In this document: positions 8,660 through 16,012 of the stretch, piece after piece
Layout of the letters: the number at the start of each line of letters is the position of its first letter
Position numbering within the stretch: position 1 is the first letter of the stretch
Assembly (NCBI GenBank): GCA_045132035.1
Contig: JBGURM010000091.1
Span: 1-53,332 of the forward strand
Direction: 5' to 3'
DNA: 53,332 nt
DNA from: UBA2450 sp045132035
GTDB lineage: Bacteria; Bacillota_I; Bacilli_A; RFN20; CAG-826
Program-made: the position numbers and the translations under genes
Notes under the pieces: model-generated
Told to the model about the DNA's origin: nothing
What the model saw: only the letters and a program-made list of their open reading frames with translations
The model's database searches: none

Positions 8660-8956
8660 ATGAGCAAAAAATTAAAATTCTATAAAAACAGAAAAACAAA
8701 TAATCATCTAAGCATAGAAGTAGATTCAAACGGGACTATTTGGATTAATTTAGAAGTAACTTCAAGCCCCACTAAGAAGAATAGATATATTGAACTTAAA
8801 GTTAATCCAAATCCAAAAAGAAATGACAAAGCATATGTTAGAAAGTATTTAAGAAAGGATCCAATTAAAACTAGAGGTCAACTTTTGGAAAAATTCAACC
8901 TATCAGAAGATGATTTAATTGAAATCGAAAACTACTTAAACAGCAAAAAAAGTTAG
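8660..8956 (+). CDS. Small basic protein of unknown function (cassette protein A)
   Basis: I do not recognise this family. A longer frame starts at 8573, but the ATG at 8660 has a strong AAAGGAGG six bases upstream and begins MSKKLKFYKN, matching the start of the next small protein (MSKKRKRIRI). The product has 98 residues, is rich in Lys/Arg/Asn, and seems to have a beta-rich first half (LSIEVDSNGTIWINLEV, then RYIELKVNP) and a helical end. By eye it aligns with the gene at 9161 from the RYIELKV / RIMLKV segment onward, including the pattern D-x3-IE near the C-terminus. No signal peptide or membrane segment is seen. It is probably a diverged paralogue of that protein. Confidence 0.7.
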   Translation: MSKKLKFYKNRKTNNHLSIEVDSNGTIWINLEVTSSPTKKNRYIELKVNPNPKRNDKAYVRKYLRKDPIKTRGQLLEKFNLSEDDLIEIENYLNSKKS

Positions 8957-9008
8957 TGTAAAACCTACTAAACTTGGGCTTTGGTCGGACTAACCGATAG
9001 CACTAACT
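8951..9008 (+). other. Predicted RNA hairpin at the 3' end of cassette protein A gene
   Basis: A perfect eight-base pairing AGTTAGTG (8951-8958) with CACTAACT (9001-9008) closes a 42-base region. A smaller hairpin TCGG (8985-8988) with CCGA (8994-8997) lies inside. The outer arm overlaps the stop codon of the 98-residue gene. No T run follows, so it does not look like an ordinary terminator. It may be a structured RNA or a processing signal. Confidence 0.45.
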
Positions 9009-9044
9009 ATAAATATTAAAACAAAATTAAGGAGGCAACGCAAT

Positions 9045-9164
9045 ATAGAAACTTACAAATGCCCAGTGTGTGGCAACACCGACATACATTCTATTGGTTA
9101 CTTAAATGACAAGTATGTGGATTCCCAAAGACACGAAAACCATAACAAAAAGGAGAATGTATGA
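9045..9164 (+). pseudogene. Diverged duplicate of the comFA 5' end, without ATG
   Basis: The stretch 9041-9112 aligns without gaps to the beginning of comFA at 9651-9722, with 62 of 72 bases equal by hand count. The comFA start codon ATG is ATA here (9045-9047). The frame still reads IETYKCPVCGNTDIHSIGYL, close to the comFA zinc-finger start, and then diverges before the second cysteine pair. About half of the differences are silent third-position changes, so the copy diverged while coding, probably in another strain or species, rather than by neutral decay here. The frame runs on without stop to a TGA at 9162-9164 that overlaps the next ATG as ATGA. Whether it is translated is unknown. Confidence 0.75.
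9136..9160 (+). repeat. Leader repeat, copy 2 (AAAACCATAACA plus Shine-Dalgarno)
   Basis: This is the second copy of the 12-mer AAAACCATAACA (9136-9147). It is followed by AAAAGGAG and then the ATG at 9161. It lies inside the open frame that continues from the comFA fragment. Confidence 0.7.
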
Positions 9165-9538
9165 GCAAAAAACGAAAAAGAATCAGAATCCTAAGAGGAA
9201 AATATTATACAACATTCCACACCGGCCGATTAGGTCATCCATCATTAGTTTTTAGATTGGATCGAAAAAGAAATAAGTATTGGATAGTCGTTTTTGATAC
9301 TACTGGAAGAAATGACAGAATAATGCTAAAAGTTCCGATTGAAACTACCGTAAAAGCTTCTTTTGTGCATAAAAAGCCAGTGATAGCTTCTCATGGAGAT
9401 TTGGGTGATCATGAATTAGTTGGTTTGAAAGTTGATAAGGTAGATAAAACTCGAATTGAATTAATTAAAAGAAAGAAACCTCAATTAACTAAAAAATATA
9501 AAAAGTATTTAGAACAAAAAAATAAAAAAGTCCGCTAG
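9161..9538 (+). CDS. Small basic protein of unknown function (cassette protein B)
   Basis: I do not recognise a named family. The protein has 125 residues, is strongly basic, and has no signal peptide or membrane segment. Its central part alternates beta-like stretches (HPSLVFRLD, KYWIVVFDTT, RIMLKVPIE), then a conserved-looking FVHKKPVIASHGDLGDHELVG segment, a helix with VDKTRIELIKRKKPQ and a Lys-rich tail. It starts MSKK like the 98-residue protein at 8660 and is probably its paralogue. The start is supported by AAAAGGAG eight bases before the ATG and by the shared leader repeat. It lies between a comFA 5' fragment and the intact comFA, as if inserted there. A nucleic-acid-binding role would fit the charge, but nothing proves it. 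Confidence 0.75.
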   Translation: MSKKRKRIRILRGKYYTTFHTGRLGHPSLVFRLDRKRNKYWIVVFDTTGRNDRIMLKVPIETTVKASFVHKKPVIASHGDLGDHELVGLKVDKVDKTRIELIKRKKPQLTKKYKKYLEQKNKKVR

Positions 9539-9614
9539 GGACTTAGTGCATCGGGCAGATCGAGCTGCCAATTGGTGCGCGGTTGTCTGAGCCTATTTAG
9601 CTCTGCGTGACAAC
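9528..9614 (+). ncRNA. Candidate structured RNA between cassette protein B and comFA
   Basis: Three stems can be drawn. AAGTCC (9528-9533) pairs with GGACTT (9539-9544) around the stop codon. GGCAG (9554-9558) pairs with CTGCC (9565-9569). GTTGTC (9582-9587) pairs with GACAAC (9609-9614) and encloses GAGC (9589-9592) with GCTC (9600-9603) and a 7-base loop. The stretch is richer in G and C than its surroundings, a usual sign of structured RNA in an AT-rich genome. It matches no riboswitch I know. It could be a leader of comFA or the 3' RNA of the cassette. Confidence 0.45.
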
Positions 9615-9654
9615 TTGTAAATATATTTAATCAAAAGGAGGGAAATAATTCAAT

Positions 9655-10797
9655 ATGGAATCTTATAAATGTCCGATTTGTGGAAACACCGATATACATT
9701 CTATTGGTTACTTAAATGGCAAACCTTATTGTCGAAGATGTATCTCTTTTAAAGGTGAAGAAGTCGAACACAAGACTTCGTACCCTAAGAAAGCACCTAT
9801 TCATTTAGAGTATGAGTTATCTTCTGAACAAAAAGAATTATCAGATAAATTAGTGGAGAACTATAAGAAAGGAATAGATAGTTTAGTTTATGCAGTATGC
9901 GGGTCAGGTAAAACAGAAATATGCATAAATATCATAAAATATGCACTCGAGTGTGGAGATAAAGTTGCGTTTGCGTTGCCAAGAAGAGACGTATGTGTTG
10001 AATTATATAATAGGTTAAAAGATATATTTAACAAAAACACATTAACATGCGTATATGGAGGACACACAAAGGTCCTTTTCGCGGATATTATTGTCCTTAC
10101 AACTCATCAATTATATCGATATAGAAAATATTTTTCTTTGATTGTTTTAGATGAGATTGATGCTTTTCCTTTTAAAGGTGATGAAATATTAAATGCAATG
10201 TTCGAACAGGCTGTTATTGGACATTATGTTATGATGAGCGCAACTCCATCAAAAGAAACGATGGAGCACTTCTCAAAAGAAGGAAAAGACATATTAAAAC
10301 TTGAAACTAGATTTCATCGTCATCCTCTTCCAGTACCTAAAATTTTAGTTAGTGATCAATTAACGAATTTTATCACTCTAATTAGATATATGAAGAAGTA
10401 TATAAAACTCAAAAAACCAATGTTTATTTTTGCGCCAACAATTGAGGAATGTGAGAGGACATACAGGCTAGTTTCTATATTTGTAAAAGAAGGGAATTAC
10501 GTTCATTCAAAGCGAGAAAATCGTAAAGAAATTATTGAAGGTTTTAGGATAGGAATCTATAAATACCTAATAACCACGTCAGTTTTAGAAAGAGGAGTAA
10601 CGGTGCGTGATTTGCAGGTGATTGTCTATAAATTTCATAGTTTTGTCTATGATAAAGGAACATTAATTCAAATTTCAGGAAGGGTCGGAAGGAAGATAGA
10701 CGCCCCAGAAGGCGAGGTGATTTTCATTGGAGAAAAAAGAACAAAAGAAGCTGAGTTTGCAGTCATTGAGATTCAATCTAGTAACGCGTCACTGTAA
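9655..10797 (+). CDS. comFA: Competence-type DNA helicase ComFA
   Basis: The 380-residue protein is a DEAD-type superfamily 2 ATPase that drives uptake of single-stranded DNA in naturally competent Firmicutes. It has an N-terminal four-cysteine zinc finger (C6, C9, C26, C29), Walker A CGSGKTE (residues 82-88), the DEID box at 166-169, motif III in MSATPS, and the C-terminal helicase lobe ending with QISGRVGRK. It is shorter than Bacillus ComFA (about 460) but has all motifs. It overlaps comFC by about 70 bases. Its first 70 bases are duplicated upstream at 9041. No other competence genes are in the window, so a working uptake system cannot be inferred. Confidence 0.9.
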   Translation: MESYKCPICGNTDIHSIGYLNGKPYCRRCISFKGEEVEHKTSYPKKAPIHLEYELSSEQKELSDKLVENYKKGIDSLVYAVCGSGKTEICINIIKYALECGDKVAFALPRRDVCVELYNRLKDIFNKNTLTCVYGGHTKVLFADIIVLTTHQLYRYRKYFSLIVLDEIDAFPFKGDEILNAMFEQAVIGHYVMMSATPSKETMEHFSKEGKDILKLETRFHRHPLPVPKILVSDQLTNFITLIRYMKKYIKLKKPMFIFAPTIEECERTYRLVSIFVKEGNYVHSKRENRKEIIEGFRIGIYKYLITTSVLERGVTVRDLQVIVYKFHSFVYDKGTLIQISGRVGRKIDAPEGEVIFIGEKRTKEAEFAVIEIQSSNASL

Positions 10798-11431
10798 GAT
10801 CTGTTTTGAAGAGATTAAGGACTTATCGATGTATAACTTCTTTCACCCAAAAAGTGAGCTATGTGAAAGGTGCTTTCAATCACTAAAAGCGGAGTTCATT
10901 CGCTTCTATGTTGGCGATGTTCCAACCTTAGCGGTTTATCACTACGATGGCACGATTAAAAATCTGCTTTATAAGTTCAAAGGATGCTATGACTATGAAC
11001 TCAAAAATGTGTTTCTAGAGAGGTACTTATTATATTTAAGAGCTATATATGCTGGATATGTAGTTGTACCTGTTCCATCTAGTAAGGTTGATGATGAAAA
11101 AAGAGGGTTCAACCATGTAGATGAAATCTTTAAATCACTTAAATTACCAATGGAGTATGTATTAAAGAAAGAAGTTAAAGAAAAACAATCATCAAAATCT
11201 AAAAAGAGTAGGTCAAAAATAGATAAGCAAATAGTCATTGAAAATAAAGCAAAAATAAAAGGGAAAAAAGTTCTTGTTGTTGATGATGTTTATACAACCG
11301 GAGCGACGCTTTATAAGGCAATTTGTTTGGTTAAATCTGCTGGTCCAAAAAAAGTAAAAGCGTTAGTGGTTGCTAAAACTATTGACTTAGATAAACGAAA
11401 TAGAAAAACAATATTTCCTAAATTGTATTAG
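10727..11431 (+). CDS. comFC: ComFC-family phosphoribosyltransferase-like protein
   Basis: The 234-residue protein has the ComFC/GntX layout: an N-terminal zinc-binding cysteine pair set (CKICFEEI, then CERCF) and a C-terminal phosphoribosyltransferase motif VLVVDDVYTTGATLY. ComFC is needed for transformation in competent bacteria. The start is the unusual codon TTG at 10727. It is supported by GAGGTGA at 10714-10720, six bases upstream, and lies within comFA, giving an overlap of 71 bases and probable coupled translation. A later TTG is a possible alternative. An hpf gene often lies between comFC and secA but is absent here. Confidence 0.85.
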   Translation: MEKKEQKKLSLQSLRFNLVTRHCKICFEEIKDLSMYNFFHPKSELCERCFQSLKAEFIRFYVGDVPTLAVYHYDGTIKNLLYKFKGCYDYELKNVFLERYLLYLRAIYAGYVVVPVPSSKVDDEKRGFNHVDEIFKSLKLPMEYVLKKEVKEKQSSKSKKSRSKIDKQIVIENKAKIKGKKVLVVDDVYTTGATLYKAICLVKSAGPKKVKALVVAKTIDLDKRNRKTIFPKLY

Positions 11432-11445
11432 GTAAATCTAATACA
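11424..11445 (+). terminator. Inverted repeat at the end of comFC, possible weak terminator
   Basis: The perfect eight-base repeat TGTATTAG (11424-11431) and CTAATACA (11438-11445) with a six-base loop overlaps the comFC stop codon. The T run after it is poor, so it may be a weak terminator or an mRNA-stabilising hairpin between comFC and secA. Confidence 0.4.
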
Positions 11446-11514
11446 TAAGTGATATATTTATAAACGGACACTAAATGTTCTTTTTTAAAAAGAAAGATTA
11501 CGGAGGTATATTAA

Positions 11515-13980
11515 ATGGGCTTTTTCGACAAATTAGCAATTAATAAATATTCAAAAATTGCGGATAAGGTTGTTGCCTTAGAAGACAAAATGAAAGCTCT
11601 CACTGATGAGCAATTAAGAGAAAAAACCACTTATTTTAAAGATTTACTCGCAAAAGGAAGCACTCTTGAAGATATCAAAGTTGAAGCTTTTGCGGTTGCA
11701 AGAGAAGCTGCAAGAAGAACTATTGGAGAATTCCCATATAAAGTTCAAATTATTGGTTCCTTAGCATTACATGCAGGTGATGTAGCCGAAATGAAAACTG
11801 GTGAAGGTAAAACTTTAACAGCTACCATGGCGGTTTATCTTAACGCATTAGCGGGTAAAGGTGTGCACGTTGTTACAGTTAACGAATACTTAAGTGAACG
11901 TGACGCTAACTGGATGGGTCAAATCTATAGATTTTTAGGTTTAACTGTTGGAGTTAACTTAAGAGCAAAAACAACAAGTGAAAAAAGAGAAGCATATTTA
12001 TGCGATATCACATATACAACTAACTCAGAATTAGGTTTCGATTACTTAAGAGACAATATGGCCACCGATATGGCTCATAGAGTGTTAAGAGGACTTGACT
12101 TCTGTATCGTTGATGAAGCCGACTCAATTTTAATTGATGAATCTCGTACCCCACTCATTATTTCTGGTGGTGCTAGAGCGAGTGCGTCTCAATACACAGT
12201 CGCTGATAGATTCGTTAAGGCTTTAAAGAAAGAAGTCGACTTTGTCGTTGATGTAAAAGAGAAAACAGTCAACTTAACAGATGAAGGCAACGCTAAAGCT
12301 GACAGAATGTTCGGTATCAAGAACTTATATGATCCTGAATACGCTGATCTCGTTCATAGAATTCATAACGCTTTAAGAGCGAACTACATTATGGCAAGAG
12401 ATGTCGACTATTTAGTCGATGCTGAAGGACAAATTCAAATTATTGACCAATTTACTGGTCGTGTTCTTCCAGGAAGAGAATGGTCTGATGGTTTACACCA
12501 AGCTGTTCAAGCTAAAGAAAATGTTGAAATCAAACAAGAAACCATCACTATGGCGACCATTACATACCAAAACTTCTTCCGTTTATATAAGAAAATGGCA
12601 GGTATGACAGGTACCGCTAAAACTGAAGAAGAAGAATTTAGAAAAATCTACAACATGCGTGTTGTTTGCGTTCCAACTAATAGACCAATCGCTAGAGTGG
12701 ACGCAATCGATTATGTATACGCACATAAAGGACCAAAACTTGCTGCATTAATTAAGGAAGTTAAAGCAAGACATGAAATCGGACAACCAATCTTGATTGG
12801 TACCGTTTCAGTTGAGTCTTCTGAAGAAATTTCAAAACTATTAATTGAAGCTGGCTTACAACATGAAATGTTGAACGCTAAAAACCACGCTCGTGAAGCT
12901 GAAATTATTAAAGACGCTGGTAGAAAAGGTGCGATTACCCTTGCTACTAACATGGCAGGTCGTGGTACCGATATTAAGATTGATGACGAAGTCAGAAACC
13001 TTGAAAAATCAGTGCCAGAAGAAAAGAGAAAAGAACTCGCCGCTCAAGGTATTACCAATTTGTCTGGTTTATGTGTTTTCGGTACCGAAAGACATGAATC
13101 AAGACGTATTGATAACCAATTAAGAGGTCGTTCTGGACGTCAAGGTGACCCAGGATTCTCTAGATTCTATGTTTCATTTGATGATGAACTTTTAGTGAGA
13201 TTCGCTGCTGATAATATGCGTAACTTCATCGAAAAGAATTTTGGTGATGAAGCTCTTGAAGCCAAAATGGTGTCTAATGTTATCACAAGCGCGCAAAAGA
13301 GAATCGAAGGTCAAAACTTTGACACTCGTAAATCATTACTTGATTACGATGATGTTTTAGCTAAACAAAGACAAATTGTCTATGACAAACGTGATAGAAT
13401 CATCGAAGGTAAAGATATTACTGATATTATCGATGATGTCTTTAAGACAACCGGTATGTTCTTAGCGAATAAAGCAGTGCCAGTTGGAAACACTGACAAA
13501 GTCATTTCTGGTGAATTATTAATTAAAGAAGTTGAACCAAGATTCTTACCTGCTGGTTCCTTAAAAGCAGCTTTATATGATGAAGCATATGTTGATGATG
13601 TTGGACCAGATCTTGGAGAAGTTATCTATGATAGATACCTTGAAAAGAGAAAAGAATGGCCAGAAGAATTACAACAAGGCCAAGTTGAAAGAAACTTCAT
13701 CTTAAGATGTATCGACCAAAACTGGACCAAGCATATTGATGCGATGGCAAGATTAAGAGAAGGCATTCACTTAAGAAGCTACGCGAATATCAACCCATTA
13801 CAAGATTACGTTAATGAAGGCTATAAGATGTTTAGAGAATGCTTAGACATCGCTAGTGTTGACGCTGTTTTAAATCTTGTTAATGTAAAAATTGAAAGAA
13901 GACAACCTGAAGAACAAAAACCAGAAGGTGAAGTTGTTGACGCCGAAGCAAAACCAGCTGATGGTGAGGAAAACAAATAA
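11515..13980 (+). CDS. secA: Preprotein translocase ATPase SecA
   Basis: The 821-residue motor pushes unfolded preproteins through SecYEG. Features are Walker A MKTGEGKTLTATMA, the DEAD box IVDEADSILIDES, the preprotein cross-linking domain, the second helicase lobe (ATNMAGRGTDIK, then RGRSGRQGDPG) and the helical scaffold/wing ending VNEGYKMFRECLD. The C-terminus is an acidic tail (EGEVVDAEAKPADGEENK) without the usual cysteine-rich zinc-binding SecB/lipid-binding motif. The start has GGAGGT eight bases upstream. Its stop overlaps the prfB start as TAATG. Confidence 0.97.
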   Translation: MGFFDKLAINKYSKIADKVVALEDKMKALTDEQLREKTTYFKDLLAKGSTLEDIKVEAFAVAREAARRTIGEFPYKVQIIGSLALHAGDVAEMKTGEGKTLTATMAVYLNALAGKGVHVVTVNEYLSERDANWMGQIYRFLGLTVGVNLRAKTTSEKREAYLCDITYTTNSELGFDYLRDNMATDMAHRVLRGLDFCIVDEADSILIDESRTPLIISGGARASASQYTVADRFVKALKKEVDFVVDVKEKTVNLTDEGNAKADRMFGIKNLYDPEYADLVHRIHNALRANYIMARDVDYLVDAEGQIQIIDQFTGRVLPGREWSDGLHQAVQAKENVEIKQETITMATITYQNFFRLYKKMAGMTGTAKTEEEEFRKIYNMRVVCVPTNRPIARVDAIDYVYAHKGPKLAALIKEVKARHEIGQPILIGTVSVESSEEISKLLIEAGLQHEMLNAKNHAREAEIIKDAGRKGAITLATNMAGRGTDIKIDDEVRNLEKSVPEEKRKELAAQGITNLSGLCVFGTERHESRRIDNQLRGRSGRQGDPGFSRFYVSFDDELLVRFAADNMRNFIEKNFGDEALEAKMVSNVITSAQKRIEGQNFDTRKSLLDYDDVLAKQRQIVYDKRDRIIEGKDITDIIDDVFKTTGMFLANKAVPVGNTDKVISGELLIKEVEPRFLPAGSLKAALYDEAYVDDVGPDLGEVIYDRYLEKRKEWPEELQQGQVERNFILRCIDQNWTKHIDAMARLREGIHLRSYANINPLQDYVNEGYKMFRECLDIASVDAVLNLVNVKIERRQPEEQKPEGEVVDAEAKPADGEENK

Positions 13981-15084
13981 TGAAAGACCTAGTTAGTTTA
14001 AAACAAGAACTTGGTGCTGTTGGCGAGAGAATCCGTCAACTCGGGTCTTCTCTTTGACCTCGTTAAGTTAGAAAACGAAATCAAAGAACTTCAATCTCAA
14101 AGCGAGAAAGAAGATTTTTGGAGCGATCAAAAAACCGCTCTTGAGGTCATTAATCAATTAAATTCAAAGAAAAATATATTTGAAAAATATACAACATTAA
14201 TTTCAAACTTAAACGACATTAATGAACTTTTAGATATGAATGATGAATCTTTATTTGATTCTCTTTCAGCGTCTACTGAAGAATTAAAGAAACTGGTGTC
14301 TGAATTTGAAGTTGAAAGATTATTCACTGGTGAATTTGATAATTTAAATGCAATATTAGAAATTCATCCTGGTGCGGGTGGAACAGAGGCACAAGACTGG
14401 GCAGATATGCTCTACCGCATGTATGTTCTTTTCGCGGAAGCTCATAGATTTAAAATGCAACTTATTTCATATGAACCAGGTGAAGAGGCTGGACTTAAGT
14501 CCGTCACAATTAAAATCGCAGGAAAACACGCTTATGGGCTACTTAAAAGCGAAAAAGGAGTCCATAGACTCGTTAGAATTTCACCGTTTGACGCGAATAA
14601 AAGAAGACACACTTCATTTGCATCTGTAAACGTTATTCCTGAATTTGTTGATAATTCAATTAATATTGAAATTAATGACGCTGATTTAAAAATTGATACA
14701 TATCGTAGTGGCGGCGCTGGTGGACAAAACGTCAATAAAGTTGAAACTGCAGTTAGAATCACCCACCTCCCTACTGGAATAGTGGTGTCGTGTCAAATTG
14801 AAAGAAGCCAATTATCTAATAAAGAAACAGCGATGGCGATGTTAAAAAGCAAGCTCTATTTATTAGAAGTTGAAAAAAGAAATAACGAATTAAATTCAAT
14901 CGTTGGTGAAAAGAAAAATATTGAATGGGGAAGTCAAATTCGTTCTTATGTCTTTTGCCCATATACCTTAGTTAAAGACAATAGAACTAACTATGAAGCA
15001 ACAGACGTTAACGCTGTTATGAATGGTGATATTGACAATTTCCTATACGCTTATTTACAAATGGAGGCCAAGAACAATGCATAA
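13980..15084 (+). CDS. prfB: Peptide chain release factor 2, made by programmed +1 frameshift
   Basis: The gene starts with the ATG at 13980, overlapping the secA stop. Codons 1-25 end in CTT (14052-14054), followed by an in-frame TGA (14055-14057). A +1 shift at CTT-TGA-C continues in the frame that runs to 15084, giving a protein of about 367 residues. This is the classic RF2 autoregulation: low RF2 slows reading of UGA and favours the shift. The internal Shine-Dalgarno-like stretch is only GGG, placed one codon further upstream than in Escherichia coli. The SPF motif in RISPFDANKRRHTS and GGQ in GGAGGQNVNK mark RF2. It shows that UGA is a stop codon in this organism. Confidence 0.95.
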
Positions 15085-16003
15085 AAGTTTATTAGTTCAA
15101 ATTAGAAATTACATTCTAGTTATTGCCGGCACTTTTATTCTTTCTTTTGGTGCTGTTATCTTTTTATCAGAGTGTGAAATTGTTGCCGGAGGAGTGTCTG
15201 GAATCGCTGTTATTATCCAACACTTTATTAACATACAAATGTACGATTATATAGTTGCAGGATTAACGATATTATTCTGGATTTTAGGACTAATACTTGT
15301 TGGTAAGGATTTTGCAATTAAGACACTTTTATCGTCTGTTTTATATATTGGATTTACTTTCTTATTTAAGAGAGTTGAATTCTTTACTGACTTAGCAAAA
15401 ACGTTTGCAGGCACTAATAATGGAGGCACTTCAGAAGTAGGAAATTACATCTTATGTGGACTATTTGGTGGTGTCTTTGTTGGTGGTGGAGTTGCCCTCA
15501 CTTTCTTAGGTGGAGGATCAACTGGAGGCGTTGATGTTATCCAAATTTTAGGAAGCAAATGGTTTAAGATTAAAGAATCAATCACATCATTTTTAGTCGA
15601 TGCGACAGTCATCATTGTTGGCATGATTTGTCTGCAATTACCTATCCCTGCTTTATGTGGTATTTTGTCTGCATTTATGACCGCTGCTCTTATTGAAGTT
15701 GTCTATATTAGAAATCAAACCAGCTATCAAGTTGATATCATTTCCGAGAAGTGGGAATTGATTAGTAAATACGCTCAAGACGAGCTTGAAAGAGGGGCAA
15801 CAATCATTCACGCTGAAGGCGGATACAAAGGCGAAGAAAGAGTCATTTTGCGTGTTGTTTTTGATAAGTCTCAATACGAAAAAATTAGAGATTATATCGC
15901 TTCTGTTGACCCAAAAGCATTCGTTACTTTTACTCAAACCAACGCTGTTTATGGCGAGGGATTCAATAGTAACAAGAAAAGAGAGAAAAAGCTGAAAAAA
16001 TAG
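15077..16003 (+). CDS. YitT family membrane protein with C-terminal DUF2179 domain
   Basis: I take the ATG at 15077 (MHKSLLVQIRNY), which has GGAGG ten bases upstream and overlaps the prfB stop, rather than the upstream ATG of the open frame; this gives 309 residues. Five to six membrane segments fill the first 200 residues (VIAGTFILSFGAVIFL, IVAGLTILFWILGLILV and others), with glycine-rich loops GGVSGIA and GGGSTGGVD typical of the family. A soluble DUF2179 domain follows (YQVDIISEKWELI to VYGEGF). The function of YitT proteins is not established; transport has been proposed. Confidence 0.88.
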   Translation: MHKSLLVQIRNYILVIAGTFILSFGAVIFLSECEIVAGGVSGIAVIIQHFINIQMYDYIVAGLTILFWILGLILVGKDFAIKTLLSSVLYIGFTFLFKRVEFFTDLAKTFAGTNNGGTSEVGNYILCGLFGGVFVGGGVALTFLGGGSTGGVDVIQILGSKWFKIKESITSFLVDATVIIVGMICLQLPIPALCGILSAFMTAALIEVVYIRNQTSYQVDIISEKWELISKYAQDELERGATIIHAEGGYKGEERVILRVVFDKSQYEKIRDYIASVDPKAFVTFTQTNAVYGEGFNSNKKREKKLKK

Positions 16004-16012
16004 GAAATTTGC

